Assembly: GCA_023435985.1 (NCBI GenBank)
Contig: JAEZKY010000336.1
Coordinates: 1-11,904 of the forward strand
DNA from: Bacillota bacterium
GTDB lineage: Bacteria; Bacillota; Clostridia; Clostridiales; Clostridiaceae
Direction: 5' to 3'
DNA: 11,904 nucleotides
Shown: positions 1 to 7,586 of the stretch, piece after piece
How positions within the stretch are numbered: position 1 is the stretch's first letter
Layout of the letters: the number at the start of each line of letters is the position of its first letter
Program-made: the position numbers and the translations under genes
The notes under the pieces: model-generated
What the model saw: only the letters and a program-made list of their open reading frames with translations
The model's database searches: none
Told to the model about the DNA's origin: nothing

Positions 1-825
1 TCATTATACTTACTAGATTTAATAGGAAGTTATCTAAATAAGTTAGATTCTAGAAAACTTCTGGAGACAGGAGTTAAAGTATTTTTACAGAATAATTATG
101 AAGAAAAAATTCTAGATGCTTTAATTAAGAAATGCACGGAATTAGTACACAAAGAGGAAATAAAAAAAGAAGCAGGGGATATAGTATTTAGTACTATAAA
201 AAAATTGGGATCAAGCAAGATAAAGCAATACATGCTAAATACAGTAATAGATATTGTAGGAAAGGATAAAATAGGCAGCATAGTTCAAAACTTAATCATT
301 TCAGCGCTTAATGACTTAAAGAAGTCAGATAGTTTAAACAGAAAAATGATTCTTGAACTAATGGAGAACAATATAAAAAGTATTAGAAGTGATGAGATAA
401 TTATACAGAAAATAGATGAGCTTAAAAGCAGCATGCCCGATAATGTTCAATTAAAAGATTTTATAGTGGAAAGCTTAAATGGATTAAAAAGTAGAATTTT
501 AATATATATTAATGATGATAATTATATAGAAAAAATAATGCTGCCATCAATAGATAAGGCAATAGAAAAGGTTTTATCAAATGTTGAATTAATAGACAAA
601 TTAGAGGAGTATATACAAGGGCAGGCATCAGAATATATTAATAATAACCACGAGAAAATAGGAAAACTTGTAAAAGAAAACATTGAAAAGATAGACACTA
701 AGACATTAATAGAATTAATAGAATATAAGGTTGGAGATGACTTGCAGTGGATAAGAGTAAATGGAGCAATTTGTGGATTTTTTATTGGTCTGATATTAGG
801 AATAATCAGAGTAGTATTTAAGTAA
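1..825 (+). CDS. DUF445 family membrane protein, C-terminal part (5' end outside window)
   Basis: The frame is open from the first base and ends at TAA 823-825, giving 274 visible codons. The start lies to the left. A TTG at 205 is only an internal Leu codon, since the frame continues upstream without a stop and no ribosome binding site precedes it. The protein is helical, charged and Lys/Glu-rich with amphipathic repeats. It ends in a short hydrophobic segment preceded by LQWIRVNGAICGFFIGL. That tail (LQ-I-R-NG, then a Gly-rich membrane helix) is the signature I know from the DUF445 family (E. coli YjiN, B. subtilis YheB). Members are usually about 380-450 aa, so perhaps a quarter to a third is missing, including the expected N-terminal membrane segment. 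The biochemical function of the family is not established. The next gene is convergent, so this is the last gene of its unit. A small hairpin at 849-860 followed by six Ts is a weak terminator candidate. Confidence 0.8.
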   Translation, partial: SLYLLDLIGSYLNKLDSRKLLETGVKVFLQNNYEEKILDALIKKCTELVHKEEIKKEAGDIVFSTIKKLGSSKIKQYMLNTVIDIVGKDKIGSIVQNLIISALNDLKKSDSLNRKMILELMENNIKSIRSDEIIIQKIDELKSSMPDNVQLKDFIVESLNGLKSRILIYINDDNYIEKIMLPSIDKAIEKVLSNVELIDKLEEYIQGQASEYINNNHEKIGKLVKENIEKIDTKTLIELIEYKVGDDLQWIRVNGAICGFFIGLILGIIRVVFK

Positions 826-875
826 CAAGTTTAAGTATGCCTTTACCATATAGTTCTATAAAGATTTTTTAAAAG

Positions 876-1496
876 CTAGTATTCTGAATTAATTAAAAAG
901 AATATTAATTGAAGAAGAACATTTCGTAGATCACATTTTAGATTTAGTAAAAAACCTTTTAATTGTTCAAATATAATATCACTATGTTTTTGTTTTTGAT
1001 TTTTTAAACTTATACTGCCAAGAATTTTTTTTGGAAAATTAGAATGACTAAAAGCATAGTTAATTATTTTGCCTTGGCAGCATAATTCAAACATATTTGA
1101 TGAAGCTTTATCTAAAACCCATTCACAAAAGCTCAATACTCTTTCTGTTCTTCTAAATTCATTAATATTATTTTCAACGCAATTAATATATTTTTCATTT
1201 TCATTGTGTTTATTAAAATATATAGCGCATTTAGAAAAACTACAATTTATTATTGTACTTATTTTATATACCATAGTTTCAATAAAAGTTTTTATTTCAT
1301 ACTCAGAAAGATTAAGATATTTAAGAACATCATTAGAATTTTTTATATAACCCCTTATATATGACTCGCAAATCAAGCAAATAGATTTTAGACGTATTTC
1401 AAAAAATGTATCAAGTTCTTGCTCTATTACTTCTGTACATTTTTTTGCGACTAAATGCATATGCATACCCATAACATAATCTTCTTTAGCTACCAT
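876..1496 (-). CDS. Hypothetical Cys-rich protein, 206 aa
   Basis: I do not recognise this family. On the reverse strand the gene starts at ATG (1496-1494) and stops at TAG (878-876). A good ribosome binding site, AGGTG (plus-strand 1504-1508), lies 7 nt before the start and supports this start over the later Met codons at residues 9, 11 and 13. The product is predicted soluble and mostly helical. It has ten cysteines (20, 40, 43, 85, 90, 106, 124, 139, 140, 188), including a C40-x-x-C43 pair and a C139-C140 doublet, and a Met/His-rich start (MGMHMH, residues 9-14). Residues 180-202 are hydrophobic but interrupted by charges, so this is not a clear membrane helix. The gene is divergent from the P-type ATPase gene, with a 241-bp shared intergenic region. 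A metal- or redox-sensing role linked to that ATPase is possible but purely inferred. No helix-turn-helix is obvious. An open frame on the opposite strand (1069-1350) has no ribosome binding site. Confidence 0.6.
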   Translation of the reverse strand: MVAKEDYVMGMHMHLVAKKCTEVIEQELDTFFEIRLKSICLICESYIRGYIKNSNDVLKYLNLSEYEIKTFIETMVYKISTIINCSFSKCAIYFNKHNENEKYINCVENNINEFRRTERVLSFCEWVLDKASSNMFELCCQGKIINYAFSHSNFPKKILGSISLKNQKQKHSDIIFEQLKGFLLNLKCDLRNVLLQLIFFLINSEY

Positions 1497-1694
1497 AGCT
1501 TCACACCTGCCTCTATTTAATTTTGATTACAAATAAGATAATAAACGACCAATGTAAAATTTATTTAAATTTAAAGTTAATTTAATATTAAGTGCCTCAT
1601 GTAAATATTGGTATTTATAAGAAAGCAAAGATTTTCATGAATAAATATTTTTTTGATGGAAATAATTTATTTATCTTTCAACAAATGATGAACA

Positions 1695-1700
1695 TATAAT
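1695..1700 (+). promoter_or_regulatory. Candidate sigma-A -10 box for the P-type ATPase gene
   Basis: A perfect TATAAT lies 38 bp before the ATPase start codon, which allows a short leader containing the AGGAGG at 1727-1732. No good -35 is visible at 16-18 bp spacing (TATCTT at 1672-1677 is poor), so the promoter is either activator-dependent or misplaced. TATAAT occurs by chance in DNA this AT-rich. Confidence 0.4.
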
Positions 1701-1737
1701 TAACATGAAATAAAAATAGAACTAATAGGAGGAAAAG

Positions 1738-4716
1738 ATGTCTTTAGCTTATAAAATAACTAATAATGAAATACTATATAAAAGAGTAAGGGTGTATATA
1801 CAATATATTTATAGAGATGCAGAAAAAGCTTTGGATATAGAAAGATTAGTTAATAATATAATTGGAATCAAGTATTGCAAGGCAAATGGATTTACAGGAA
1901 GCTTATTAATTGTTTATGACGATAAACTAATAAATGAGCAATTTGTAAAAAACCAAATATATAGGTTAATTTCCACAAAAATAAAAAACAATGTACCTAT
2001 AGATATGGAAGTAGCAGCATCTTTAAAACATAGAAAAGCTATAAATTTTGAAAATGTCGAAAAAAACCTAAAGACACATGAAGCAAAAAGAACTCTTAAC
2101 AAAGTTTCAAAATCAATAAGCAGTAATGATTATCACGCAATCAAATTATCTGATATTGAAAAAGAGCTTGGCACTAATTTTGCAGATGGCCTTTTAAAAG
2201 CCCAAGTAGATAGTAAAATAAGAGAAATAGGATTAAATGTTATATCAGAAGCGAAAAAAAAATCACTAATTAGGAGAGTTTTTGAAAACATTAATGAATT
2301 CTCTACTAAATTGCTAGTTGGTGTAGGAACTTTATCATTTATATTAGGTCAGATTGCAGATGCAGTGGCTATCTTAGGAATTACAGCTATTGAGACTATA
2401 CTAAGCACATTACAGCAGCATAAAGCGGAAAAATCTTTATATTCTCTTAAAGAAATGATGGTGCGCAATGCAACAGTAATACGTAATGGAAACAGGTATA
2501 TTATAGATGCAAAGTATGTTGTTCCGGGAGATGTAATTATTATTGAAGCAGGAGAAAAAGTACCAGCAGATGCTAGAATAATAGAATGTTATGACCTGAA
2601 AGTTTCAGAAGCAGTTCTTACAGGTGAGAGTGCAGCAGTTTGTAAAAGCAGTGATATATGTAATAAGGATGAAGAGTTAGCTAATAGATATAATACGATT
2701 TACATGGGCACTAACATACTATCTGGCCGAGGTAAAGCTGTTGTCGTTGCTACAGGATTAAATACTGAAATGGGAAAAATCGCATTTATGCTTCAGAATA
2801 TAAAAAATGAATGTGCTCCTATTGAGAAGAAAATAAAGAAATTTACTAACAAAATTACTAAATTAGCATTTGGAATTTGTATGGGGGTAAGTGCTTTAGG
2901 AGCGTTTAAAGGATTATCATTAGTTCAAGTATTTATCTTTGGAGTAAGCTTTGCTATAGGAGCTATACCTGAAAGTTTGCCAGCAGTAGTAACCGCGGCT
3001 ATGTCTGTTTCTGTCCAAAAGATGGCATCAAAGAATGCAATTGTAAGGAAATTACAGGCAGTTGAGAGCTTGGGAGCCGCAGATGTAATATGTTGTGATA
3101 AAACAGGAACTCTTACTATGAATGAAATGACTGTTAAAGAAATTCATGTTGATAATAATACATATGAGGTTATAGGTTCAGGATATAATCCTAAGGGAGA
3201 TATAATACTTAAGTCTGGAGAAATAAATAAAAAAGAATCTTTAGATAAAATAATAACTGCGGGTGTACTCTGCAACAATTCTAACATATCTAACTGTGAT
3301 GGAAAGTGGCAGGTTCATGGTGACCCAACAGAAGGTGCTTTGTTAATAACCGCATCTAAAAATAATATGGCATTAGATGAGATAATTAATAAATATAAAA
3401 GAGTAGAAGAAATTCCATTTGATAGTTCAACTAGGTATATGACGGTTTTAGTTGAAGAAAAAGAAGAAAAAGAAGCTTATTGTAAAGGTTCAGTAAGTAA
3501 GATATTAGATAAATGTACAAGAATTTATGAGAATGGCAGTGAAAGATTGATTACCAGCAATGATAAGGAAAATTTACAGCAGATTGCAGATGAAATGGGA
3601 TCAAAAGCACTGAGAGTCTTAGCGTTTGCTTATAAGAAAATATTAAAAGATAGTAAAAATATAGATAATAATTTTGTATTTTTAGGATTAGTAGGTATGG
3701 AAGATCCGCCAAGAGAAGAAGTAAAAGAGTGTATAAGAAAGTGCGAAGGAGCAGGTATAAAAGTCGTAATGATAACAGGAGATAACAAAAATACAGCCGC
3801 GGCTATAGGGAGAAAAATAGGACTTTTAACAGATGGAATAGTGCTGTCAGGAACTGAATTAAATGATATAAGCGATGATGAATTAGCTTCTATAATTAAT
3901 AAAATACAGGTTTTTGCAAGAACGTCACCTGAGCAGAAATATAAAATAGTAAAAGCTTTTAAGAAAGCAGGAAAAGTAGTCGCGATGACAGGTGATGGTG
4001 TGAATGACGCACCAGCTATTAAAGAAGCAGATATAGGAATAGCTATGGGAAAAAACGGAAGTGATGTTGCTAGAGATACAGCAGATATAATTCTTACTGA
4101 TGATAATTTTTCAACGATAGTAGCAGCTATTGAAGCAGGCAGAACAGTAAATATGAATATAAGAAATTCAATGAGATATTTGTTTACAGGATGTTTAGGG
4201 GAAATAATAGCTATATTACCTGCATCAGTGCTTGGAGGTATTCCACTACTCCTATCATTACAAATATTATGGATCGATGTTGTATCTGAATCTATATTGG
4301 GAGCAGCATTGACATTTGAAAAGCCAGCTAAGGATATAATGGAAAATCCTCCAATATCAAACGATTATGAAATTATTGATAAGAAACTTAAGAAAAATAT
4401 ATTAAAGACAGGAATTATAGTTGGTTTAGCAACATTTGGAGTATTTAAAGGGGCGTTATTGTTTGGAGCCAGTTTGCAAAAGGCGAGGACATTAGCTTTT
4501 ACTAATTTGGTTATTTCACAGATATTTACTGTATACGGTTGCAGAAATGATAAAAATAGGAAAAATAAATATATGAATATTTCAACTATTGCATGTTTAA
4601 TAATGCTTGGAGGAATATTATATATTCCTATTATGAGTTCATTTTTTTCCACAGTACCATTAAGTATAAAAGATATACTCATTATTTCAGGAACTACGAC
4701 ATTATCAAAGATTTAA
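1738..4716 (+). CDS. Cation-transporting P-type ATPase (P2-like core, extended N-terminus)
   Basis: This 992-aa membrane pump uses ATP to move a cation across the cell membrane. The ATG is preceded by AGGAGG with 5 nt spacing. Residues about 12-85 look like a divergent HMA-type ferredoxin-like fold without a CxxC metal motif. Residues about 132-182 resemble the cation-ATPase N-terminal domain, and M1/M2 span about 186-226. Visible catalytic motifs are TGES (295-298, dephosphorylation), PESLP in M4 (411-415), DKTGTLT (454-460; phosphorylated D454), KGS (583-585, usually KGA), TGD (680-682) and TGDGVNDAP (751-759). M5/M6 run about 808-858, and four more helices reach the C-terminus. Bacterial Ca2+-type pumps are usually about 870-910 aa; the excess is N-terminal. 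By hand alignment to SERCA, M4 Glu (E412) and M5 Glu (E822) are kept. SERCA N768, N796, T799 and D800 become C819, D847, S850 and E851. The transported ion therefore cannot be named, although Ca2+, Na+ or another metal fits. The gene stands alone, with a Cys-rich unknown divergent to it. Confidence 0.9.
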   Translation: MSLAYKITNNEILYKRVRVYIQYIYRDAEKALDIERLVNNIIGIKYCKANGFTGSLLIVYDDKLINEQFVKNQIYRLISTKIKNNVPIDMEVAASLKHRKAINFENVEKNLKTHEAKRTLNKVSKSISSNDYHAIKLSDIEKELGTNFADGLLKAQVDSKIREIGLNVISEAKKKSLIRRVFENINEFSTKLLVGVGTLSFILGQIADAVAILGITAIETILSTLQQHKAEKSLYSLKEMMVRNATVIRNGNRYIIDAKYVVPGDVIIIEAGEKVPADARIIECYDLKVSEAVLTGESAAVCKSSDICNKDEELANRYNTIYMGTNILSGRGKAVVVATGLNTEMGKIAFMLQNIKNECAPIEKKIKKFTNKITKLAFGICMGVSALGAFKGLSLVQVFIFGVSFAIGAIPESLPAVVTAAMSVSVQKMASKNAIVRKLQAVESLGAADVICCDKTGTLTMNEMTVKEIHVDNNTYEVIGSGYNPKGDIILKSGEINKKESLDKIITAGVLCNNSNISNCDGKWQVHGDPTEGALLITASKNNMALDEIINKYKRVEEIPFDSSTRYMTVLVEEKEEKEAYCKGSVSKILDKCTRIYENGSERLITSNDKENLQQIADEMGSKALRVLAFAYKKILKDSKNIDNNFVFLGLVGMEDPPREEVKECIRKCEGAGIKVVMITGDNKNTAAAIGRKIGLLTDGIVLSGTELNDISDDELASIINKIQVFARTSPEQKYKIVKAFKKAGKVVAMTGDGVNDAPAIKEADIGIAMGKNGSDVARDTADIILTDDNFSTIVAAIEAGRTVNMNIRNSMRYLFTGCLGEIIAILPASVLGGIPLLLSLQILWIDVVSESILGAALTFEKPAKDIMENPPISNDYEIIDKKLKKNILKTGIIVGLATFGVFKGALLFGASLQKARTLAFTNLVISQIFTVYGCRNDKNRKNKYMNISTIACLIMLGGILYIPIMSSFFSTVPLSIKDILIISGTTTLSKI

Positions 4717-4722
4717 AGGATA

Positions 4723-4951
4723 AGGCACAATCAAAAAAATAACAGGCCAGTATGCTTGCCTATTTTGTGTCATAGAGGAAGCTCCACTCGCATACGCTCC
4801 TTGAGTAAGTGATTCACGCCAAATCATAAGATTTGGGTTCTCTACTCATCAGCAAATTTTACTAATAGACCCGCTATGAGCAGAATTTACTTCCTTGCCT
4901 GATGAAAAATATGCGTCGCATCTTTGGTCTATTATTTTCTTTCATGTGCCT
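4723..4951. repeat. 229-bp non-coding structured element with terminal inverted repeats (MITE-like or structured RNA)
   Basis: The ends are imperfect inverted repeats of 27 bp: 4723-4749 and 4925-4951 match at 21 of 27 positions, with the outer seven (AGGCACA / TGTGCCT) perfect. Nested inside are CGCATA (4789-4794) with TATGCG (4910-4915), TGAGTA (4802-4807) with TACTCA (4843-4848), a perfect hairpin CCAAATC-ATAA-GATTTGG (4819-4836), TCATCAG (4846-4852) with CTGATGA (4899-4905), and AAATT (4854-4858) with AATTT (4884-4888). Most pairings nest into one branched fold; the exception is that the TGAGTA/TACTCA and TCATCAG/CTGATGA stems share three bases. No convincing reading frame exists. The element is less AT-rich than the flanking spacer. 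It begins 6 bases after the ATPase stop and ends 29 bases before a terminator hairpin, so it looks inserted into a 3' UTR. No clear target-site duplication is visible and no second copy lies in this window, so the multicopy nature is inferred. Confidence 0.6.
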
Positions 4952-4980
4952 AAAGCAGAAATAATTAGGTAATTTATTGG

Positions 4981-5040
4981 AAAATATATAGGTTTTAAAT
5001 GATTTAACAGCAAAATTTATTTAAAATCTATATATTTTTT
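4981..5040 (+). terminator. Long hairpin terminator downstream of the P-type ATPase
   Basis: 4981-5000 pairs with 5019-5038 over 20 bp. Nineteen are Watson-Crick pairs and one is G-U (G4992 with T5027), around an 18-nt loop. The 3' arm runs into a tract of six Ts (5035-5040). The stem is almost all A/T, as is common in clostridial terminators. The matching A-run on the 5' side could let it act in both directions. It probably ends the ATPase transcript, including the 229-bp element. Confidence 0.7.
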
Positions 5041-5214
5041 ATTTATATGAACATTCAAGTAATGTAAATATTCACTTAAAATTGAATTAAATATTAGTTA
5101 AAGCATAGATTTTAAGTTATGAAATAGTATATATTTTGATTAAATAGTACAAAAAAATAACTAATATCTGAAGCTACTTATTTTATAGCTTTACGTGTCG
5201 CCAAAGGAGAGGAT
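5041..5214 (+). other. Upstream region and leader of the chemoreceptor gene
   Basis: No gene is visible in these 174 bases, which make up the rest of the long spacer after 4716. I find no flagellar-type promoter (TAAA with CCGATAT) and no cyclic-di-GMP riboswitch core, both of which often precede clostridial chemoreceptors. A weak sigma-A candidate is TTGAAT (5082-5087) with a poor -10 near 5104-5110. TATATT at 5130-5135 is another possible -10 without a -35. A small perfect hairpin, AAGCTA (5171-5176) with TAGCTT (5186-5191), lies 11 nt before the ribosome binding site AAAGGAG (5203-5209). It could affect translation, but at six base pairs it may be chance. Confidence 0.35.
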
Positions 5215-7329
5215 ATGACTATGATAAAAAAAATGAATTTTGGAACTAAAATAAACATAATTATAGTGGCAGTAATATTTATGTGTTACATAGGGGTATT
5301 CTCAAGTATACTAATACAAATAAAATCAAAAAGCATAAATGATAGTGAAGCATTAGCAAAAGAAATAACGCATTCATATGCAACGCAGATTACATCTAAT
5401 TTTGAAGGATTAGAAGTTATAGGAAAAGATCTGAGAAATTCTTTAATTAAGCAAATAGATCTTAACTTACAAAACAGAGATCTAGTTATTGAAATGCAGA
5501 AGGGAATATTAAACGAACATCCTGAAGTATTTGGAGTAACTGTTGCCTTTGAAGCAAATGCATTTGATGGAAAAGATGAAGATTATAAGGGTAGAAAGGA
5601 ATTTGCAGAAAATGGAATGTTCATACCATATGCAAGCAGAGATGGTAATCAAGTGGTAGTTTTACCAGCTTATGATGATCAAACAGATATGACTTGGTAT
5701 AATAAACCAAAAGAATTAAAGGGAACGTATATTACAGAACCGACAGTCTATAATGTAAATGGACAAGACATCTCAATGGTATCTTTAGCAATGCCGATAA
5801 TAGATGATACAGGGAAATTTTTAGGTGTAATATCATTGGATTATAAACTTGATACATTAGAGAAATTGGTGTCAGAGAAAAAGCCACTTGGTGGAACTGT
5901 TGAATTAATATCGAACAAAGGGATTTACATAGCTAGTGGGGAAGATCCAAGCTTGAAAATGCAGGATGCTAAAGAAAGTGGTAATGATTTAGGTAAAATT
6001 ATAAGTGAAACTTCACAAGGAAAAGAGTCTTATACTTATGGAAAGTCAGTAAAAGATAATAAAGAGGTTCTAATTGTGTCATATCCTGTAAATTTAGAAA
6101 ATACCAAAACAAATTGGATTTTATGCAGTGAGATTCCTAATGAAAAGATACTAGAAAGTTACAATAAGATATTTAATGTTATCTTAGTAGCGGCATTAAT
6201 ATCACTGATAATTGTGATATTAGTAATAGGTCTTGTAATCAAGAAAATGACAAAAGGCATAAAATACGCAGAGAAGCAGATGAGACTATTAGCTAGTGGA
6301 GATCTTACAATAGAAATTAATAATAAGTATCTTGAGAGAGAAGATGAAATAGGTAAGATGTTCCAATCTGTTAGTGAAATGCAAAAATCCTATAAAAAGA
6401 TAATAACTGAAATTAATAATGAATGTAATATAGTTTTGAGTTCAGTTAATGTGACTAAAGGAAAGATAGATGATTTAAATATAATGATTTCTGATGTATC
6501 TGCTACTACAGAACAATTATCTGCAAGCATGGAAGAAACAGCAGCATCAACTGAAGAAGTAAATGCATCATCAATAAACATGGAAACTGCAATAAAGACT
6601 ATGGAAGCAAGTATAATGACTGGTGAAATGGCAGCAAAAGAAATCGAAGAAAGAGCAATAAATTTAAAATCAGATGCAATTAAATCTAAAGAAGTATCAA
6701 ATGATGTAGCATTGAAGATGCAAGATGGTTTAAAAACAGCAGTGGGTAAAGCTAAAGCTGTAGATAAAATAAATGAATTAACAGGTAAAATACTAGAAAT
6801 AACTGAAGAAACTAATCTGCTAGCACTTAATGCAGCAATAGAATCAGCAAGAGCGGGAGACGCTGGTAAAGGATTTGCTGTTGTAGCAGAGGAAATAAGA
6901 AAGCTTGCAGAAACTTCAAAAGAAACAGCAATAGAAATTCAAAAAATAAATAGAGAAGTAGTTGGGGCCGTAGATGATCTGAAGGAAACATCAAATGAGG
7001 TAATTAAGTTCATTGGAACTCAAGTAATTGAAGATTATGATAAACTGGTTGATACAGGAGAGCAATATAGAAATGATGCTGTAGTATTTAATGAGTTGGT
7101 TAATAATATTGGAGAGATATCTAAGGAACTAATTAGTGGAACAGAAAATATTATTACAGCAATAAATGAAGTTTCACAGGCAACAAATGAAGGCGCGGCA
7201 GGAACAACTACAATTGCAGCAAAGTCAAATGATGTAGTCTATTTAACAGAAGGGGTAATAGAACAAACAGCTAAAACAAAGGAATGTACAGATAAGCTTT
7301 TAGAAGTTGTATCAATATTTAAAGTATAA
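5215..7329 (+). CDS. Methyl-accepting chemotaxis protein with dCache sensor domain
   Basis: This 704-aa transmembrane chemoreceptor senses extracellular ligands and controls CheA-CheW signalling. AAAGGAG at 5203-5209 fits the ATG at 5215, but the in-frame ATG two codons on (5221) cannot be excluded. Domains in order are TM1 about 13-35, an extracellular double-Cache domain about 37-310 (WY at 161-162; GVISLDY at 204-210), TM2 about 319-343, HAMP about 344-396, and a long coiled-coil signalling domain about 420-704. The hairpin tip ETNLLALNAAIESARAGDAG (532-551), followed by GKGFAVVAEEIRKLAE, is the hallmark of MCPs. Methylation-type Glu/Gln pairs are plausible in both helices (for example near 439-448 and 658-660). 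The arginine two residues before the Cache Trp, part of the known amino-acid-binding motif, is absent (DMTW here), so an amino-acid ligand is not supported. There are no che or flagellar genes nearby, and the gene appears monocistronic. It ends without a C-terminal pentapeptide tether. Confidence 0.93.
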   Translation: MTMIKKMNFGTKINIIIVAVIFMCYIGVFSSILIQIKSKSINDSEALAKEITHSYATQITSNFEGLEVIGKDLRNSLIKQIDLNLQNRDLVIEMQKGILNEHPEVFGVTVAFEANAFDGKDEDYKGRKEFAENGMFIPYASRDGNQVVVLPAYDDQTDMTWYNKPKELKGTYITEPTVYNVNGQDISMVSLAMPIIDDTGKFLGVISLDYKLDTLEKLVSEKKPLGGTVELISNKGIYIASGEDPSLKMQDAKESGNDLGKIISETSQGKESYTYGKSVKDNKEVLIVSYPVNLENTKTNWILCSEIPNEKILESYNKIFNVILVAALISLIIVILVIGLVIKKMTKGIKYAEKQMRLLASGDLTIEINNKYLEREDEIGKMFQSVSEMQKSYKKIITEINNECNIVLSSVNVTKGKIDDLNIMISDVSATTEQLSASMEETAASTEEVNASSINMETAIKTMEASIMTGEMAAKEIEERAINLKSDAIKSKEVSNDVALKMQDGLKTAVGKAKAVDKINELTGKILEITEETNLLALNAAIESARAGDAGKGFAVVAEEIRKLAETSKETAIEIQKINREVVGAVDDLKETSNEVIKFIGTQVIEDYDKLVDTGEQYRNDAVVFNELVNNIGEISKELISGTENIITAINEVSQATNEGAAGTTTIAAKSNDVVYLTEGVIEQTAKTKECTDKLLEVVSIFKV

Positions 7330-7561
7330 AAATATAAATCACTGTAACATATAAGTTACTTACCCCAAATTATATTAATTATATAGATATATATTATTAA
7401 GATATGAACGAATATGACTTTATAACAAATTATTATTATAAATGTTAATTGTGATACATGGAATGTTAAATTATATAGAAAGAAATATATTTATAAAATA
7501 AAACCCATATAAATTTATTAAGCTTATATTCAAAGAATGCAGCATTTAAAATTTAGTCTTA

Positions 7562-7586
7562 TATAATGTTTAGATATGCACTAAAC
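7562..7586 (+). promoter_or_regulatory. Candidate -10 box and adjacent dyad before the MFS gene
   Basis: TATAAT at 7562-7567 is a perfect -10 box with no recognisable -35 at 16-18 bp. It is directly followed by the dyad GTTTAG-N7-CTAAAC (7568-7586), which would span the transcription start and end one base before the ribosome binding site AAAGGAG (7588-7594). A further TTTAGT at 7552-7557, upstream of the -10, also matches ACTAAA (7580-7585) in inverted orientation. This placement suits a repressor site or a leader hairpin. The rest of the 7330-7561 spacer is plain AT-rich sequence without a convincing terminator for the chemoreceptor gene. Confidence 0.35.

Noticed and set aside
205..825. 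A TTG at 205 as the start of the first gene
   Set aside because: The frame is open and coding-like back to base 1, and no ribosome binding site precedes 205. It is an internal Leu codon of a gene cut by the window edge.
849..870. TATAG-TT-CTATA hairpin plus six Ts as a firm terminator of the DUF445 gene
   Set aside because: The 5-bp A/T-rich stem with a 2-nt loop is too weak to call with confidence, so it is mentioned only as a possibility in the gene entry.
1069..1350. Plus-strand open frame opposite the Cys-rich gene
   Set aside because: It has no ribosome binding site and a low-complexity Phe/Ile/Leu/Ser composition typical of antisense frames. The reverse-strand gene has a good site and a full-length frame.
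2254..2262. Run of nine A residues in the ATPase gene as a programmed slippage site
   Set aside because: A-runs are common in such AT-rich genes. The reading frame continues normally and no useful alternative frame follows.
4770..4806. Reverse-strand mini-frame (ATG CGA GTG GAG CTT CCT CTA TGA) behind AAGGAG inside the 229-bp element, as a leader peptide
   Set aside because: It has only seven codons, with 3 nt between the putative ribosome binding site and the ATG. It overlaps predicted stems, so coincidence is more likely.
5041..5214. Cyclic-di-GMP riboswitch upstream of the chemoreceptor
   Set aside because: Looked for because such riboswitches often precede clostridial MCP genes. The conserved GGGCAAACC-type core and tetraloop receptor are not present.
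7344..7359. GTAAC-N6-GTTAC hairpin as the chemoreceptor gene terminator
   Set aside because: The stem is only 5 bp and is followed by TTACCCC rather than a T-tract.
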